From positions 372,001 to 436,000 of the forward strand of contig NZ_JAFMVC010000001.1 in the NCBI RefSeq assembly GCF_025499605.1: a DNA stretch of 64,000 nt, in the 5' to 3' direction. The DNA is from Carboxylicivirga litoralis (GTDB lineage Bacteria > Bacteroidota > Bacteroidia > Bacteroidales > Marinilabiliaceae). A model generated the notes under the pieces. That model ran no database searches, was not told the DNA's origin, and worked only from the letters and a program-made list of their open reading frames with translations. Of this stretch, positions 8,674 through 18,300 are shown in pieces. A program made the translations under genes and the position numbers. The stretch's first letter is position 1. Each line of letters opens with the position of its first letter.

Positions 8674-10111
8674 TATTTACATGTTGGCGCAGATGCTTTG
8701 CCAGACGGTTGTATTCGTCATCTTTGAATGTCTTATAGCAAAAGATATCCTCCTTGCCGGAACTAAATGGGCGAAGCAAGTGATTAATAACAGTAGCATT
8801 GTCCAGTATACCGTGCATATATGTACCCCAGCAACGTTCGCTCAGATAAACACCATCGGTGTGTCCATCCATAGTTCTCACCAGTGGTGCAACATTGCTA
8901 TTAAAAGTACTTTGCCCCATATGAATTTCATAACCATCGCAAACATGCTTGTCATCCATAAAATAAAACTGCTGCTGAACGGTTGTTTTTTCATCGGTAA
9001 TAACTGTATCCATCGGTAATAAACCAATACCTTCAACCGACTTTACCGCACCTTCGATTTGCTCTGGATCGCTAATGTTTTGCCCCAGCATCTGATAACC
9101 TCCACAAATCCCAATCACTGTTTTGCCAGCAGCATACATCTTTTTAAGTACTTCCGGAATTTGCTTTTCCCTGATGAACTGCAAATCTTTAATGGTACTT
9201 TTTGAGCCAGGTAAAATAACAATATCAGCTTTCTCAATCTGCTGCAAGTCGGTTGTATAATATACATGAACACGCTTATCAAACTGCAAAGCATTGAAAT
9301 CGGTAAAATTGGACATCTGCTGCAGTTTCACAACCGCTATATTTACCTTTCCTTCGGCGGCTTCACTATTTCTTGCATCCAACACTACCGAGTCCTCATC
9401 TTCGATGTAAATATCTTTGAAATAGGGCACTACACCAACTACCGGAATCCCTGTTAAATCCTGAATGATTTGCCGCCCTTCATCAAACAAACGAACATCG
9501 CCACGAAATTTATTGATAATAATACCTTTTATAAGCTGTCGCTCTTCTTCTTCGAGCAACATGATGGAGCCATAAACACTGGCAAACACTCCACCTCGAT
9601 CAATGTCAGCAACCAGGTAAACGTCAGCTCCAACCCGCTTCGCCATGCGCATATTAACAATATCGCGTTTTTTAAGGTTAAGCTCCGAAATTGACCCTGC
9701 CCCTTCCATAACGATTGGTGAATAACGTTTTTGCAAGCGTTCAAAGGCAGCATACGCTTCATCAAACAACCTGGCATTATCATCTTTTCGGAAATATTCA
9801 TAGGCAGAACGGTTACCAACAGGTTTGCCGTTAAGAATAACCTGCGACATCATCTCTCCACTGGGCTTTAGCAATACCGGATTCATATCGGTATGGCAAG
9901 CTATTTCACATGCTTCAGCCTGGGTAGCCTGCGCCCTGCCTATTTCGAAACCTTCGGGGGTTGCGTAGCTATTCAATGACATATTCTGAGCCTTAAAAGG
10001 AGCCGGACGATAACCATCTTGCTTCAATATCCGACAAAAACCAGCGTTAATAACGCTTTTACCAGCATCAGAACAGGTACCAACAAACATTATTGGCTTT
10101 AATTCTTTCAT
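8633..10111 (-). CDS. cobQ: Adenosylcobyric acid synthase (glutamine-hydrolysing)
   Basis: 492 residues from the ATG at 10111, where the conserved start KPIMFVGTCSDAGKS begins. An in-frame extension to 10243 is not conserved in character and is rejected. The N-terminal half is a dethiobiotin-synthetase-like ATPase with a P-loop. The C-terminal half is a class I glutamine amidotransferase with the nucleophile Cys in GICGGYQMLG and a His-containing YMHGILDN segment. It amidates four carboxylates of adenosylcobyrinic acid diamide. It is the first gene of the cob operon. No cobalamin riboswitch fits in the 154 bp upstream. Confidence 0.95.
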   Translation of the reverse strand: MKELKPIMFVGTCSDAGKSVINAGFCRILKQDGYRPAPFKAQNMSLNSYATPEGFEIGRAQATQAEACEIACHTDMNPVLLKPSGEMMSQVILNGKPVGNRSAYEYFRKDDNARLFDEAYAAFERLQKRYSPIVMEGAGSISELNLKKRDIVNMRMAKRVGADVYLVADIDRGGVFASVYGSIMLLEEEERQLIKGIIINKFRGDVRLFDEGRQIIQDLTGIPVVGVVPYFKDIYIEDEDSVVLDARNSEAAEGKVNIAVVKLQQMSNFTDFNALQFDKRVHVYYTTDLQQIEKADIVILPGSKSTIKDLQFIREKQIPEVLKKMYAAGKTVIGICGGYQMLGQNISDPEQIEGAVKSVEGIGLLPMDTVITDEKTTVQQQFYFMDDKHVCDGYEIHMGQSTFNSNVAPLVRTMDGHTDGVYLSERCWGTYMHGILDNATVINHLLRPFSSGKEDIFCYKTFKDDEYNRLAKHLRQHVNIESIYESASVDIK

Positions 10112-10265
10112 AAGCAGCGGGCTAAAATTTGCGCAAAGATAACAATTAATGAAACGGGCTTTTGCATTTCGTTTATTCTTATTCCATATTTTTTCAACAG
10201 TAATAAATGAGCATTGAACAATTACATATATCTTTAAAGCCATCTAATCCCATTTGTGAAGAAAC

Positions 10266-11258
10266 ATGCAAGAATCTACTACCCCAAACGAAACAGAGTT
10301 AATCACCTGTAAAAATTGTGATTATCAATTCACCGGTAAATTTTGCTCTAACTGCGGTCAATCGGTTAAAGAACTGGAACGCCCATTACGTTTTATGATT
10401 GCCGATTTTATGGGCACTATCATCACGTTTGACACGCGGCTGGTTAAAACATTGGTGACGATACTTTTTAAACCAGGCTATCTGACCATTGATTATCTAT
10501 CTGGTAAGCGAGCACGATACATGCCACCATTCCGCTTTTACCTCTTCATCAGTTTTGTGATGTTTTTGTTGATGTCCTTAGTCACCAATAAATCGATTAA
10601 AGACAATTACGATTCGACCAAAGAAGACATCAAAACAGTTAAAAATGAAGTAGCAGCAGTTGCCGATTCGGTACAAAACGGCAACGACTCTATTTATGTG
10701 GCCACTCGGGAAGCCATTAAAGCAGAACTGGATAGTGCAAAAATTGATTCGAGCCAAATGGATGATCTGGATCAGTTGATGTCCTCCATCGAAAACATAA
10801 CGGATGGTGCAGAAGATGATGATTCAAAATACAGCAAAACGGCCAAAATGATTGAGGAATATCCTGAACTGTACATCAATAAACTGTATCAGTTTACGTC
10901 ATGGTCGTTGTTTTTATTTATGCCCATATTTGCCTTTTTGCTATGGATTAGTTTTTACAGAACTAAGAAGCTATACATTGGCCACCTCATCTTTTCATTG
11001 AATATCCATTCGTTTATTTTTACCATAACAGCTATTGTTATTGCCGTCAACCTCATTTTTAAGAACCACTCAACAGCATGGATTGGCTATCTGTACTTTT
11101 TGGTCCCTGTTTACCAGGTGATTGGTGCCCGGCGTATATATAAGCGAAAATGGATTAATGCCTTCTTTAAAATGACATTAATCTGGATGATGTATACCTT
11201 TGTTTGGTTGGTCGGTTTAATCATCATTGCTGCCTTATCGTTTGTGGGCCTAAATTAA
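10266..11258 (+). CDS. DUF3667 family membrane protein with N-terminal zinc ribbon
   Basis: 330 residues. A zinc-ribbon-like motif (CKNCDYQF...CSNC; Cys15, 18, 27 and 30) precedes a conserved segment (RPLRFMIADFMGTI, FKPGYLTIDYLSGKRARYMPP) typical of DUF3667. Next come a membrane segment (about 88-106), an acidic helical loop (about 110-200) and four more membrane segments to the C-terminus. The function is unknown. The stop lies 5 bp before the cobO start, so the two genes are probably cotranscribed, although nothing links this protein to cobalamin. Confidence 0.8.
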   Translation: MQESTTPNETELITCKNCDYQFTGKFCSNCGQSVKELERPLRFMIADFMGTIITFDTRLVKTLVTILFKPGYLTIDYLSGKRARYMPPFRFYLFISFVMFLLMSLVTNKSIKDNYDSTKEDIKTVKNEVAAVADSVQNGNDSIYVATREAIKAELDSAKIDSSQMDDLDQLMSSIENITDGAEDDDSKYSKTAKMIEEYPELYINKLYQFTSWSLFLFMPIFAFLLWISFYRTKKLYIGHLIFSLNIHSFIFTITAIVIAVNLIFKNHSTAWIGYLYFLVPVYQVIGARRIYKRKWINAFFKMTLIWMMYTFVWLVGLIIIAALSFVGLN

Positions 11259-11263
11259 ATCAG

Positions 11264-11809
11264 ATGGAAAACAAAGGACTGGTCATAGTATTAACCGGTG
11301 ATGGCAAAGGAAAAACAACGTCGGCACTAGGTATGCTGCTGCGCATGGCAGGTCATGATAAAAAAGCTTGCGTGATTCAATTTATGAAATCATCGGACGC
11401 AGGCTATGGCGAGTTTAAAATGATGGATCGGCTAGGCATTGAAAACCACCAGGTTGGCGCCGGCTGCACCTGGACTGTGTCGAAACAAGCCACAATAGAC
11501 AGCATAAAAGAGGCCTGGAACCTAACTAAGCAAAAGGTTTTAAGCGATGGTTATGATTGTATTTTATTAGACGAACTAAACATCGCTCTTTCTCTTCCGG
11601 AAATTTTTGAAGACAAAATTATTGATGCAAGTGAAGTTATTCATCTCATCCAACAAATGCGACAACAATTTCCCCAACGTCACCTGATTATCACCGGACG
11701 TTATGCAGTGCCAGAACTAATTGAAGAAGCCGATTTGGTTTCTGAAATAAAAGACATTAAACATCCATATACCAAGGGCATTAAAGCACAAAGGGGAATT
11801 GAGTTTTAA
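11264..11809 (+). CDS. cobO: Corrinoid adenosyltransferase (CobA/CobO/BtuR family)
   Basis: 181 residues from the ATG at 11264; a longer in-frame start lies inside the preceding gene and is rejected. The P-loop GDGKGKTTSALGM is at residues about 11-23, followed by CVIQFMKS, a DCILLDELNIAL Walker-B-like segment, and HLIITGRYAVPELIEEADLVSE. These are hallmarks of the ATP:cob(I)alamin adenosyltransferase family. It supplies the adenosyl ligand needed before the CobQ step. It is divergent from the cobQ operon, separated by one gene. Confidence 0.93.
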   Translation: MENKGLVIVLTGDGKGKTTSALGMLLRMAGHDKKACVIQFMKSSDAGYGEFKMMDRLGIENHQVGAGCTWTVSKQATIDSIKEAWNLTKQKVLSDGYDCILLDELNIALSLPEIFEDKIIDASEVIHLIQQMRQQFPQRHLIITGRYAVPELIEEADLVSEIKDIKHPYTKGIKAQRGIEF

Positions 11810-11913
11810 AGACAGCCACTCTCAACCCAATGTTTTTTTTGATTTTATTCTATTGGTATTGCAATCATCTTAATGCATATTTTCCTTCATCTTGATACTT
11901 ATAACTAAACTTT

Positions 11914-11921
11914 TATCTTTG
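11914..11921 (+). promoter_or_regulatory. Promoter -7 element (TATCTTTG)
   Basis: A perfect TAnnTTTG motif 26 bp before the ATG of the DUF3109 gene, with a TTG about 22 bp upstream as a possible -33 element. Confidence 0.6.
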
Positions 11922-11947
11922 CAGCTCTCAATAAAAGGTAAGGATAG

Positions 11948-12535
11948 ATGATTCAGATTGATGATAAGATAATTAGCACGGATATTTTTGAAAAAAGGTT
12001 TGTGTGCAACCTCGACAAATGTAAAGGCGAATGTTGTGTTGAAGGCGAATCGGGGGCGCCATTGGAGGATGATGAAATAGAGAAAATTGAAGAAATCTAT
12101 CCTGTTGTAAAATCATTTCTGACTGAGAAAGCGATTCAGGAAATTGAAAAACAAGGCAAGTGGATTGTTGATTCGGATGGCGATAAAGTGACACCAATCA
12201 TCAATGGCCGCGAGTGTGTTTACACCTATTTCGACGAGAAAGGCATTTGCAAATGCGCCATTGACAAAGCCTACCAGGAAGGACTAATCGATTTTAAGAA
12301 GCCCATTTCGTGTCACCTCTATCCGATTCGGGTGACTAAGTATCCTGATTTTGAAGGCTTAAACTATCACACCTGGCCTATTTGTCATCCGGCAAGAGAA
12401 CTTGGCAGCCAATTGGGTGTGCCGGTCTATAAGTTTCTGAAAGAACCCATCATCAGAAAATATGGCGAGGCTTTTTACAACGAGATGGAAGACGTTGAGA
12501 AAACATTAAAACAGCAAGGTATTTTAAAAGGATAA
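11948..12535 (+). CDS. DUF3109 family cysteine-cluster protein
   Basis: 195 residues. Conserved Cys are spaced through the protein: FVCNLDKCKGECCVEG (Cys20, 25, 29 and 30), GRECVYTYFDEKGICKCAID, ISCHLYPIRV and WPICHPAREL. This matches DUF3109, related to YkgJ-type proteins that carry zinc or iron-sulfur clusters. The biochemical role is not known. It has its own promoter and converges with the SRPBCC gene across a hairpin. Confidence 0.82.
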   Translation: MIQIDDKIISTDIFEKRFVCNLDKCKGECCVEGESGAPLEDDEIEKIEEIYPVVKSFLTEKAIQEIEKQGKWIVDSDGDKVTPIINGRECVYTYFDEKGICKCAIDKAYQEGLIDFKKPISCHLYPIRVTKYPDFEGLNYHTWPICHPARELGSQLGVPVYKFLKEPIIRKYGEAFYNEMEDVEKTLKQQGILKG

Positions 12536-12572
12536 ATTCAATCTACCCCATCCCACCGCATTTAGCGGTGTA

Positions 12573-12602
12573 CTTCCCCTTTTGCGTGGGCAAAAAGGGA
12601 AG
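12573..12602. terminator. Bidirectional hairpin between convergent genes
   Basis: CTTCCCCTTTTGC pairs with GCAAAAAGGGAAG with one mismatch around a 4-nt loop. It lies between the ends of the DUF3109 gene and the SRPBCC gene. A smaller hairpin CCGC-ATTTA-GCGG precedes it. Confidence 0.6.
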
Positions 12603-12622
12603 AATTTTAGGAATACTTTTTA

Positions 12623-13621
12623 TTATTTTATCGGAATATAAATAGCCGTCAACCAATCTGCCGGGTCTACCACTATAATTGGGTCATTTAAATACACTTC
12701 AATCGGGTCTATTTTTTTATTGGCTTTTAACTTCTTGTAACGCAGATAGCTGTAGGCAGCCGCCCAACCATTACCCAAATGCTCATAATCTCCCTTAAAC
12801 AGCACTTTAATGGCTCGTATTTTTGGATAGCGGTCCTTATAAAATTCATCTCCAGGCATCAAATCACTCTTCACAGGCACTCCGGATGAATAGGTACATT
12901 CAGGATCGGTAAAATCAAATTTGTGGTAGATAGAAAAAGCCGTTTCCGGTTCTACCTTTTCAGTTTCGCACAAGGCATTAATTTTAGCAAAAGTAGCTTT
13001 CATGGACTCACCAACCTCATTCATTAAGCAGGTTTCTTTAATGGCAACAAATTCAAAACTATCCAGTTCTGAAACACCTTCTAAAGTAACTACTGAGTTT
13101 ATTTTACCTTTTTCCATCAAGTCTTTAATCATTTTCAGGCCCCGCTCATAATCCATACCAATCCATGGTTCCATTTGCTTAGCCATAAACTTTAAGAAAA
13201 ACGGCATTGCACCTTTCATGCCCCACGTCACTTCACAACCACCGTCGGCATCATTAAATTGCCAATAAACTTCCGACTTTGATTTAAATGGTTTCAAGAA
13301 ACGTATTTCCTGTCGAATAGACTCATTTTCCATTAACTCCAGGTGCTCTATTTCGCCAGAGCCAACCAAGCTTCCAATCCAGCTATTAATGGCTCCAACA
13401 CCCAAGCCGTCATTGGTCATTGTCACTTTTGCATCCGGTTCCATACATAACCAGGGCGACCAGCTTTTCCAGGTTTTAAAATCAGAAATCAATTCATAAG
13501 CTTTCTCTTTAGGCACATGAATCACCTTCGTCTTTTTAACATGATACGAACCATCGATGCTAATTAACCAAATAACCAAGCCCAGAACAATGACACCTAT
13601 TACAATTAATACTATACTCAT
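12623..13621 (-). CDS. Membrane-anchored SRPBCC domain plus GyrI-like effector-binding domain protein
   Basis: 332 residues. An N-terminal membrane segment (about 2-21) is followed by a polyketide-cyclase/SRPBCC fold (about 27-170; TKVIHVPKEKAYELISDFKTWKSWSPW). After that comes a GyrI-like/AraC effector-binding domain (about 175-330). The SRPBCC fold binds hydrophobic ligands and the GyrI-like domain binds small molecules. The combination is seen in Bacteroidota without a proven function. It is tail-to-tail with the DUF3109 gene. Confidence 0.78.
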   Translation of the reverse strand: MSIVLIVIGVIVLGLVIWLISIDGSYHVKKTKVIHVPKEKAYELISDFKTWKSWSPWLCMEPDAKVTMTNDGLGVGAINSWIGSLVGSGEIEHLELMENESIRQEIRFLKPFKSKSEVYWQFNDADGGCEVTWGMKGAMPFFLKFMAKQMEPWIGMDYERGLKMIKDLMEKGKINSVVTLEGVSELDSFEFVAIKETCLMNEVGESMKATFAKINALCETEKVEPETAFSIYHKFDFTDPECTYSSGVPVKSDLMPGDEFYKDRYPKIRAIKVLFKGDYEHLGNGWAAAYSYLRYKKLKANKKIDPIEVYLNDPIIVVDPADWLTAIYIPIK

Positions 13622-13681
13622 AATGAACCTATTTTAGTTAAAACAGGGGAGAAGTTAACGTAAATTTCAGCTCTAATCAAG

Positions 13682-15205
13682 TTAGTATTTTATTAGCACA
13701 GGCTGACTAAAAACACCCTCTGCTCCATACCTGTTTAATGTTGCCACACGAACCAAATACTCCTTCTTCAGTTTCGTTTTTTTCTTTGGCAGACGGTACT
13801 TATTTTTATAACAAGTATCAAATATAAACTGAGGGTTTTCCGGGGCAAATGCCTGCGATGGATGATATAAATAAATAACAAATCGGTTTGAATAGTCTGT
13901 GCTGTTTACCTTCCACTTTATTCGTTTCGAATTCGATTTAAGCTGCCCTATTTCAGCAATACTCTCTCGATGTTTTTCCCTATCACCATGAGGAACCAAA
14001 GCTCTGTTGCGATAAAACTCACTCTTTAACGAATCCTGAAACCCAAACAGGTCGCGCTTAAAGTGTTTGTAACTAAAAAACACGTTCCCGTTTAAATTCG
14101 GATAATCGCGTACGCTCTTCATCTGATATGGCAATTGTGACTTGTCCTGCCAATCAGGTTGATCATTTCCTATTTTATAAACACCATGACCAATGTAAAC
14201 CGGTACATCGTAATGGTTTTCGTTCCACCACTCCGACAGATAATTATAATTTGCCACCGGATGCGATGTTCCCCAATACAATTGTGGTACCACATAATCT
14301 ACCCACTTATTTTGCATCCATAATAAAATATCAGCATGTAAGCCATCGTAGTTAGTGGTTCCGGCCCTCGACTCCGAACCCCTTGGATCATCGCTTTTAT
14401 TGCGCCAAACTCCAAAGGGACTAACACCAAATTGCATCCAAGGCTTAATTGATTTTATAGTAGTATGCAAGGATTCTATAGTTCGATCTACATTATGACG
14501 GCGCCAGGCATTAATATCCTCAAACTCGGCCAAACCATATTTCAGATACTCGGCAGAATCCGGGAAGGTTTCATCTTTAATAGGGTATGGATAAAAGTAA
14601 TCATCCATGTGGACGCCATCAATGTTATAGTTCTGCACCAATTCGCGCACCACTTTATTAATATGTTCATTCGATTTGGGATGGCCAGGATTGTAATACA
14701 GTTTATTACCATACTCCACAAATAATTCTGGCTGACGGTGAAATGGATGCTTCTCCGGCAATTCATCCTTTAAATTCATCGAAGCGCGATAGGGATTAAT
14801 CCAGGCATGTAACTCTAAACCATACAAATGCGATTGCTCAATCCAATATTGTAAAGGATCGTATTTGGGCTTTTTGCCAGCTTCACCACTCAATACTTTT
14901 GACCATGGTTCCAATTCTGAGATATACAATACATCCGAAGCAGGACGCACTTGCAGAAAAATAGTATTCATTCCCAATTCCTTACAGTGCTTTATTATTT
15001 CGAGTGCCTCTTTTTTTTGTTGTTTAACCTTTAGCCCTGGCTTACTTGGCCAGTCAATATTAGCCACTGTGGCTACCCATACTCCTCGCATCTCATACTT
15101 GGGTGACGCTATTTGAGCATTCACAAAAACAGGCCAAACCACCAAAAATAACAGTAGCGTATACATAAGAAAAGGGCGACAATAGTTATTGTTTCTCATA
15201 GTCAT
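13682..15205 (-). CDS. Secreted GHL10/DUF187 family glycosidase-like protein
   Basis: 507 residues with an N-terminal signal peptide (hydrophobic MYTLLLFLVVWPVFVNAQ). The core is the GHL10 (DUF187) TIM-barrel family: MRGVWVATVANIDWPSKPG, then GMNTIFLQVRPASDVLYIS, LHAWINPYRAS and GVHMDDYFYPYP, with the acidic pair in HMDDYFYP a probable active-site feature. A C-terminal Fn3-like part (about 410-507) follows. Related proteins are thought to act on cell-wall or glycan substrates, but activity is unproven for most. Divergent from the hybrid kinase gene. Confidence 0.85.
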   Translation of the reverse strand: MTMRNNNYCRPFLMYTLLLFLVVWPVFVNAQIASPKYEMRGVWVATVANIDWPSKPGLKVKQQKKEALEIIKHCKELGMNTIFLQVRPASDVLYISELEPWSKVLSGEAGKKPKYDPLQYWIEQSHLYGLELHAWINPYRASMNLKDELPEKHPFHRQPELFVEYGNKLYYNPGHPKSNEHINKVVRELVQNYNIDGVHMDDYFYPYPIKDETFPDSAEYLKYGLAEFEDINAWRRHNVDRTIESLHTTIKSIKPWMQFGVSPFGVWRNKSDDPRGSESRAGTTNYDGLHADILLWMQNKWVDYVVPQLYWGTSHPVANYNYLSEWWNENHYDVPVYIGHGVYKIGNDQPDWQDKSQLPYQMKSVRDYPNLNGNVFFSYKHFKRDLFGFQDSLKSEFYRNRALVPHGDREKHRESIAEIGQLKSNSKRIKWKVNSTDYSNRFVIYLYHPSQAFAPENPQFIFDTCYKNKYRLPKKKTKLKKEYLVRVATLNRYGAEGVFSQPVLIKY

Positions 15206-15308
15206 AAATTAGTTCTTCAAAAATAACAATCGTTCATTAACAACATAAGCTTAACCGAGCTATTTATTCGATATTTAATGCTCCATTTTTCAAGACCTTA
15301 TTTTGTGC

Positions 15309-15316
15309 TATCTTTA
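15309..15316 (+). promoter_or_regulatory. Probable -7 element for the hybrid kinase (TATCTTTA)
   Basis: A one-base variant of TAnnTTTG. If this is the promoter, a TTG start at 15303 is excluded and the ATG at 15348 is the better start. Confidence 0.45.
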
Positions 15317-15347
15317 TATGCTCATAAACACAGAAAACTTGAACTTT

Positions 15348-18300
15348 ATGGCGCAATTTCGATTAAAAGGGATGGCCAATACGATCCAAAAAAAAGTTGT
15401 CATCGCATTTATCATTATTATCCTGATAATGTCGGTGGTTTCTTTTTTAAGTATCCGGGGCATACGCCGCCTGTCGAATGTAGTTGACAGCACCGAGCAG
15501 GTTAACCGCCTGCAAGACAACATCTATCACCTACGACTCAATGAAAAACGCGCATTAATATCTGGCGACCCAGCCCTCATTCATAATGTTGACTCTTTGA
15601 CATTAAGCATTAGTAATCGTTTACAGAAGATAAGCCAATCAGAAGCCAATCCTAATACTAAAAAAATGTTGGCTCCCATGCTCGATCATATTACTGCTTT
15701 CAACAAAGATTTTAAGCTTTATGCTCAATTGCATAGCTATTACAACAATTTGGTCTTCAAGACTGACAGCATCTTTAATGTTATTGAAAAGGAAGAAGCT
15801 ACACAGCAGCGCTTATTAAAAGAGTGGCTGACCCAAAACCGCAAATCACAAGCTGAAGCTATAACTAACTATAACAAAGCACACGGCTACCTGATAACTA
15901 TTCGTTCATTACAATCCCGCATAAGCATTGATAACATTAGGGCCACCAAACGAGATTCGCTTGAAAGTTTGTTTGACAAAACACTCAACCTAACTTTCAT
16001 CATCGAAAACCAGATAAACAATATTGACGCTCGTAGTTACATGAAACAATTCAGGGCTCATTTACGACATTATGAACAAACCATAATGCGAACGATTGAC
16101 CTTGTCAACAACATCAATACTGAGCAAAAATCGCTTCGTGAAAATGCCCTCATCTTGCAAGAGAATGCTGAAAAGGCATCCGTTATTCAGTCGCAAATGT
16201 TGAACAAATGGGGCGAATTAAGTCTCAATTTCCTGGTTATATTGGTGCTGGTTGCTATCGTGGCAGGACTACTGGTACTTCGATTCTTTATTTTCACCAT
16301 CACCTCTGACGAACGTAAACGGCGCCATGCTGAAAATGCTATTGAAGATAACCGTCGCTTGCTCGATGATATCATTAACAACTCTAAAGCACTTATCTAT
16401 GTAAAGGATCTGGACGGACACTACTCTTTGGTGAATCAAAACTGGTGCGATGAAGTTGGCATGACGGAGGAAGAGGTTATTGGTAAAAAAGGTGACGCTT
16501 TATTCAATAAAAAACTTGCCGATGAATCCCGCGAACTGGATTTACAGGTTATTAACAATGGAGTACCTATTCAGTACGAAGAAGAAATTGAATTAAGAGC
16601 CGGCAAACGCTATTTCTTATCCAATAAATTCCCGATCAGAAATAAGAAAGGTGAAATACAAGCTATTTGTGGCATCTCAACCGACATTACAGAGCTCAAT
16701 AAAGCGCTGCGCGACCTTGAGAAAAGTCGTGAAAATTACCGAAACATTGTTACCAACGTTCCGGGTATTGTTTTCACCGGTTTGCTAGACGATAGCCGCA
16801 CCATGCTGTTTTTAAGCAGTGGCTTTAGCAAAGTAACCGGTTTTGAATCCGAAAACTTCCTTGATGGTGTACAAACATTTACCAACCTCATTTTTGAGAA
16901 TGATCGAGAACGCGTTTTAGACACCATTAAACAAGCGGTATTGCGCAACCACTCATACGAAGTAGAATACCGCATTGCCGATGTTAAAGGTGAGATGCGC
17001 TGGCTGCACGAAAAAGGCATGTCGGTAAAGCAAAGTGATGGCGGACATTACCTGCAGGGTGTAATGATTGATGTTACAGCCACTAAAGAAGCAATTTCGG
17101 AGGTAATGATGCGCGATCGTTTCCTTGAAGGTGTAGCCGAGGCTGTTAAAGAACTCATTGTCAATCAGGATTCCATTGAGGCTATTAAAAAATCGTTACG
17201 TATTGTGGCTCAGAGTGCCATGGTCGATCATGCCTTCATATTTAAGAATGACCTTTCGCAAGGCAATAAGCAACCAACTGCCACACACATGTACGAATGG
17301 CAGATCGATAAAATAAAACCGATTGAACGCTCAAATTTGAGCCATATAAAATATAACCAGATAGGTTCGCGCTGGTTTCACTTTTTATCCGACAAAAAAG
17401 ATATTAGTGGGTTTAAAGATGACTTTATTCCAGAAGAGCAATTCCTATTCGATGAGTTAGGACTAGAAAGCTTGTTGATTGTTCCTGTTTTTGCGAGGGA
17501 TACTTTCTGGGGCTTTATCGGTTTCGGAAACACCGACAAAGGCATGCATTGGGTTCAATCGCACCGGGCCATCTTCAGAGCCTATACTGTTACATTAGGT
17601 ATTGCCATTGCTAAAGAAAAAGATGCAGTGCTGCTTAAAGAAGCCAAAGATGATGCCGAGGCCGCCACACGAGCTAAAAGTGATTTCCTGGCCAGGATGA
17701 GTCACGAAATACGCACACCGATGAATGCCATTGTTGGCTGGACTCATCTAGCCATCGAAAAAGAAAGCAACCCCGGACAAGCTGATTACCTGCGAAAAAT
17801 ACAAGGAAGTTCGAAATCTTTACTTGGCATTATCAACGACATTCTCGATTTCTCAAAAATAGAAGCCGGCAAATTGGCTCTGGAAGAAATTGATTACGAC
17901 TTAGAGCAGGTCTTTGATGATTTAAGCAATATGGTGGCATATAAAGCACACGAAAAAGGATTAGACTTTATATATGCCCTGCATGCCGACGTACCATTAA
18001 ACCTTATAGGCGACCCCTTACGTTTATCGCAAATACTGGTTAACCTGGTTAATAACGCCATCAAATTCACCAATACCGGAGAAATTGTGACCAGCGTATT
18101 GGTACTACAGGAAGATGATGAGGAGGTGGAATTACTGTTTGAAGTGAAAGATACAGGTATCGGCATCAAGGAAGAATTACAGGAATATTTGTTTGACTCC
18201 TTCTCGCAAGCTGACGTTTCTACCACGCGCAAATATGGTGGTACAGGCTTAGGGCTGGCTATCTGCAAACGCTTATCCGAGTTAATGGGAGGCCGCATTT

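Noticed and set aside
10112-10265. Possible cobalamin riboswitch before cobQ
   Set aside because: No conserved core was recognised and the space is short; only a covariance search could overturn this.
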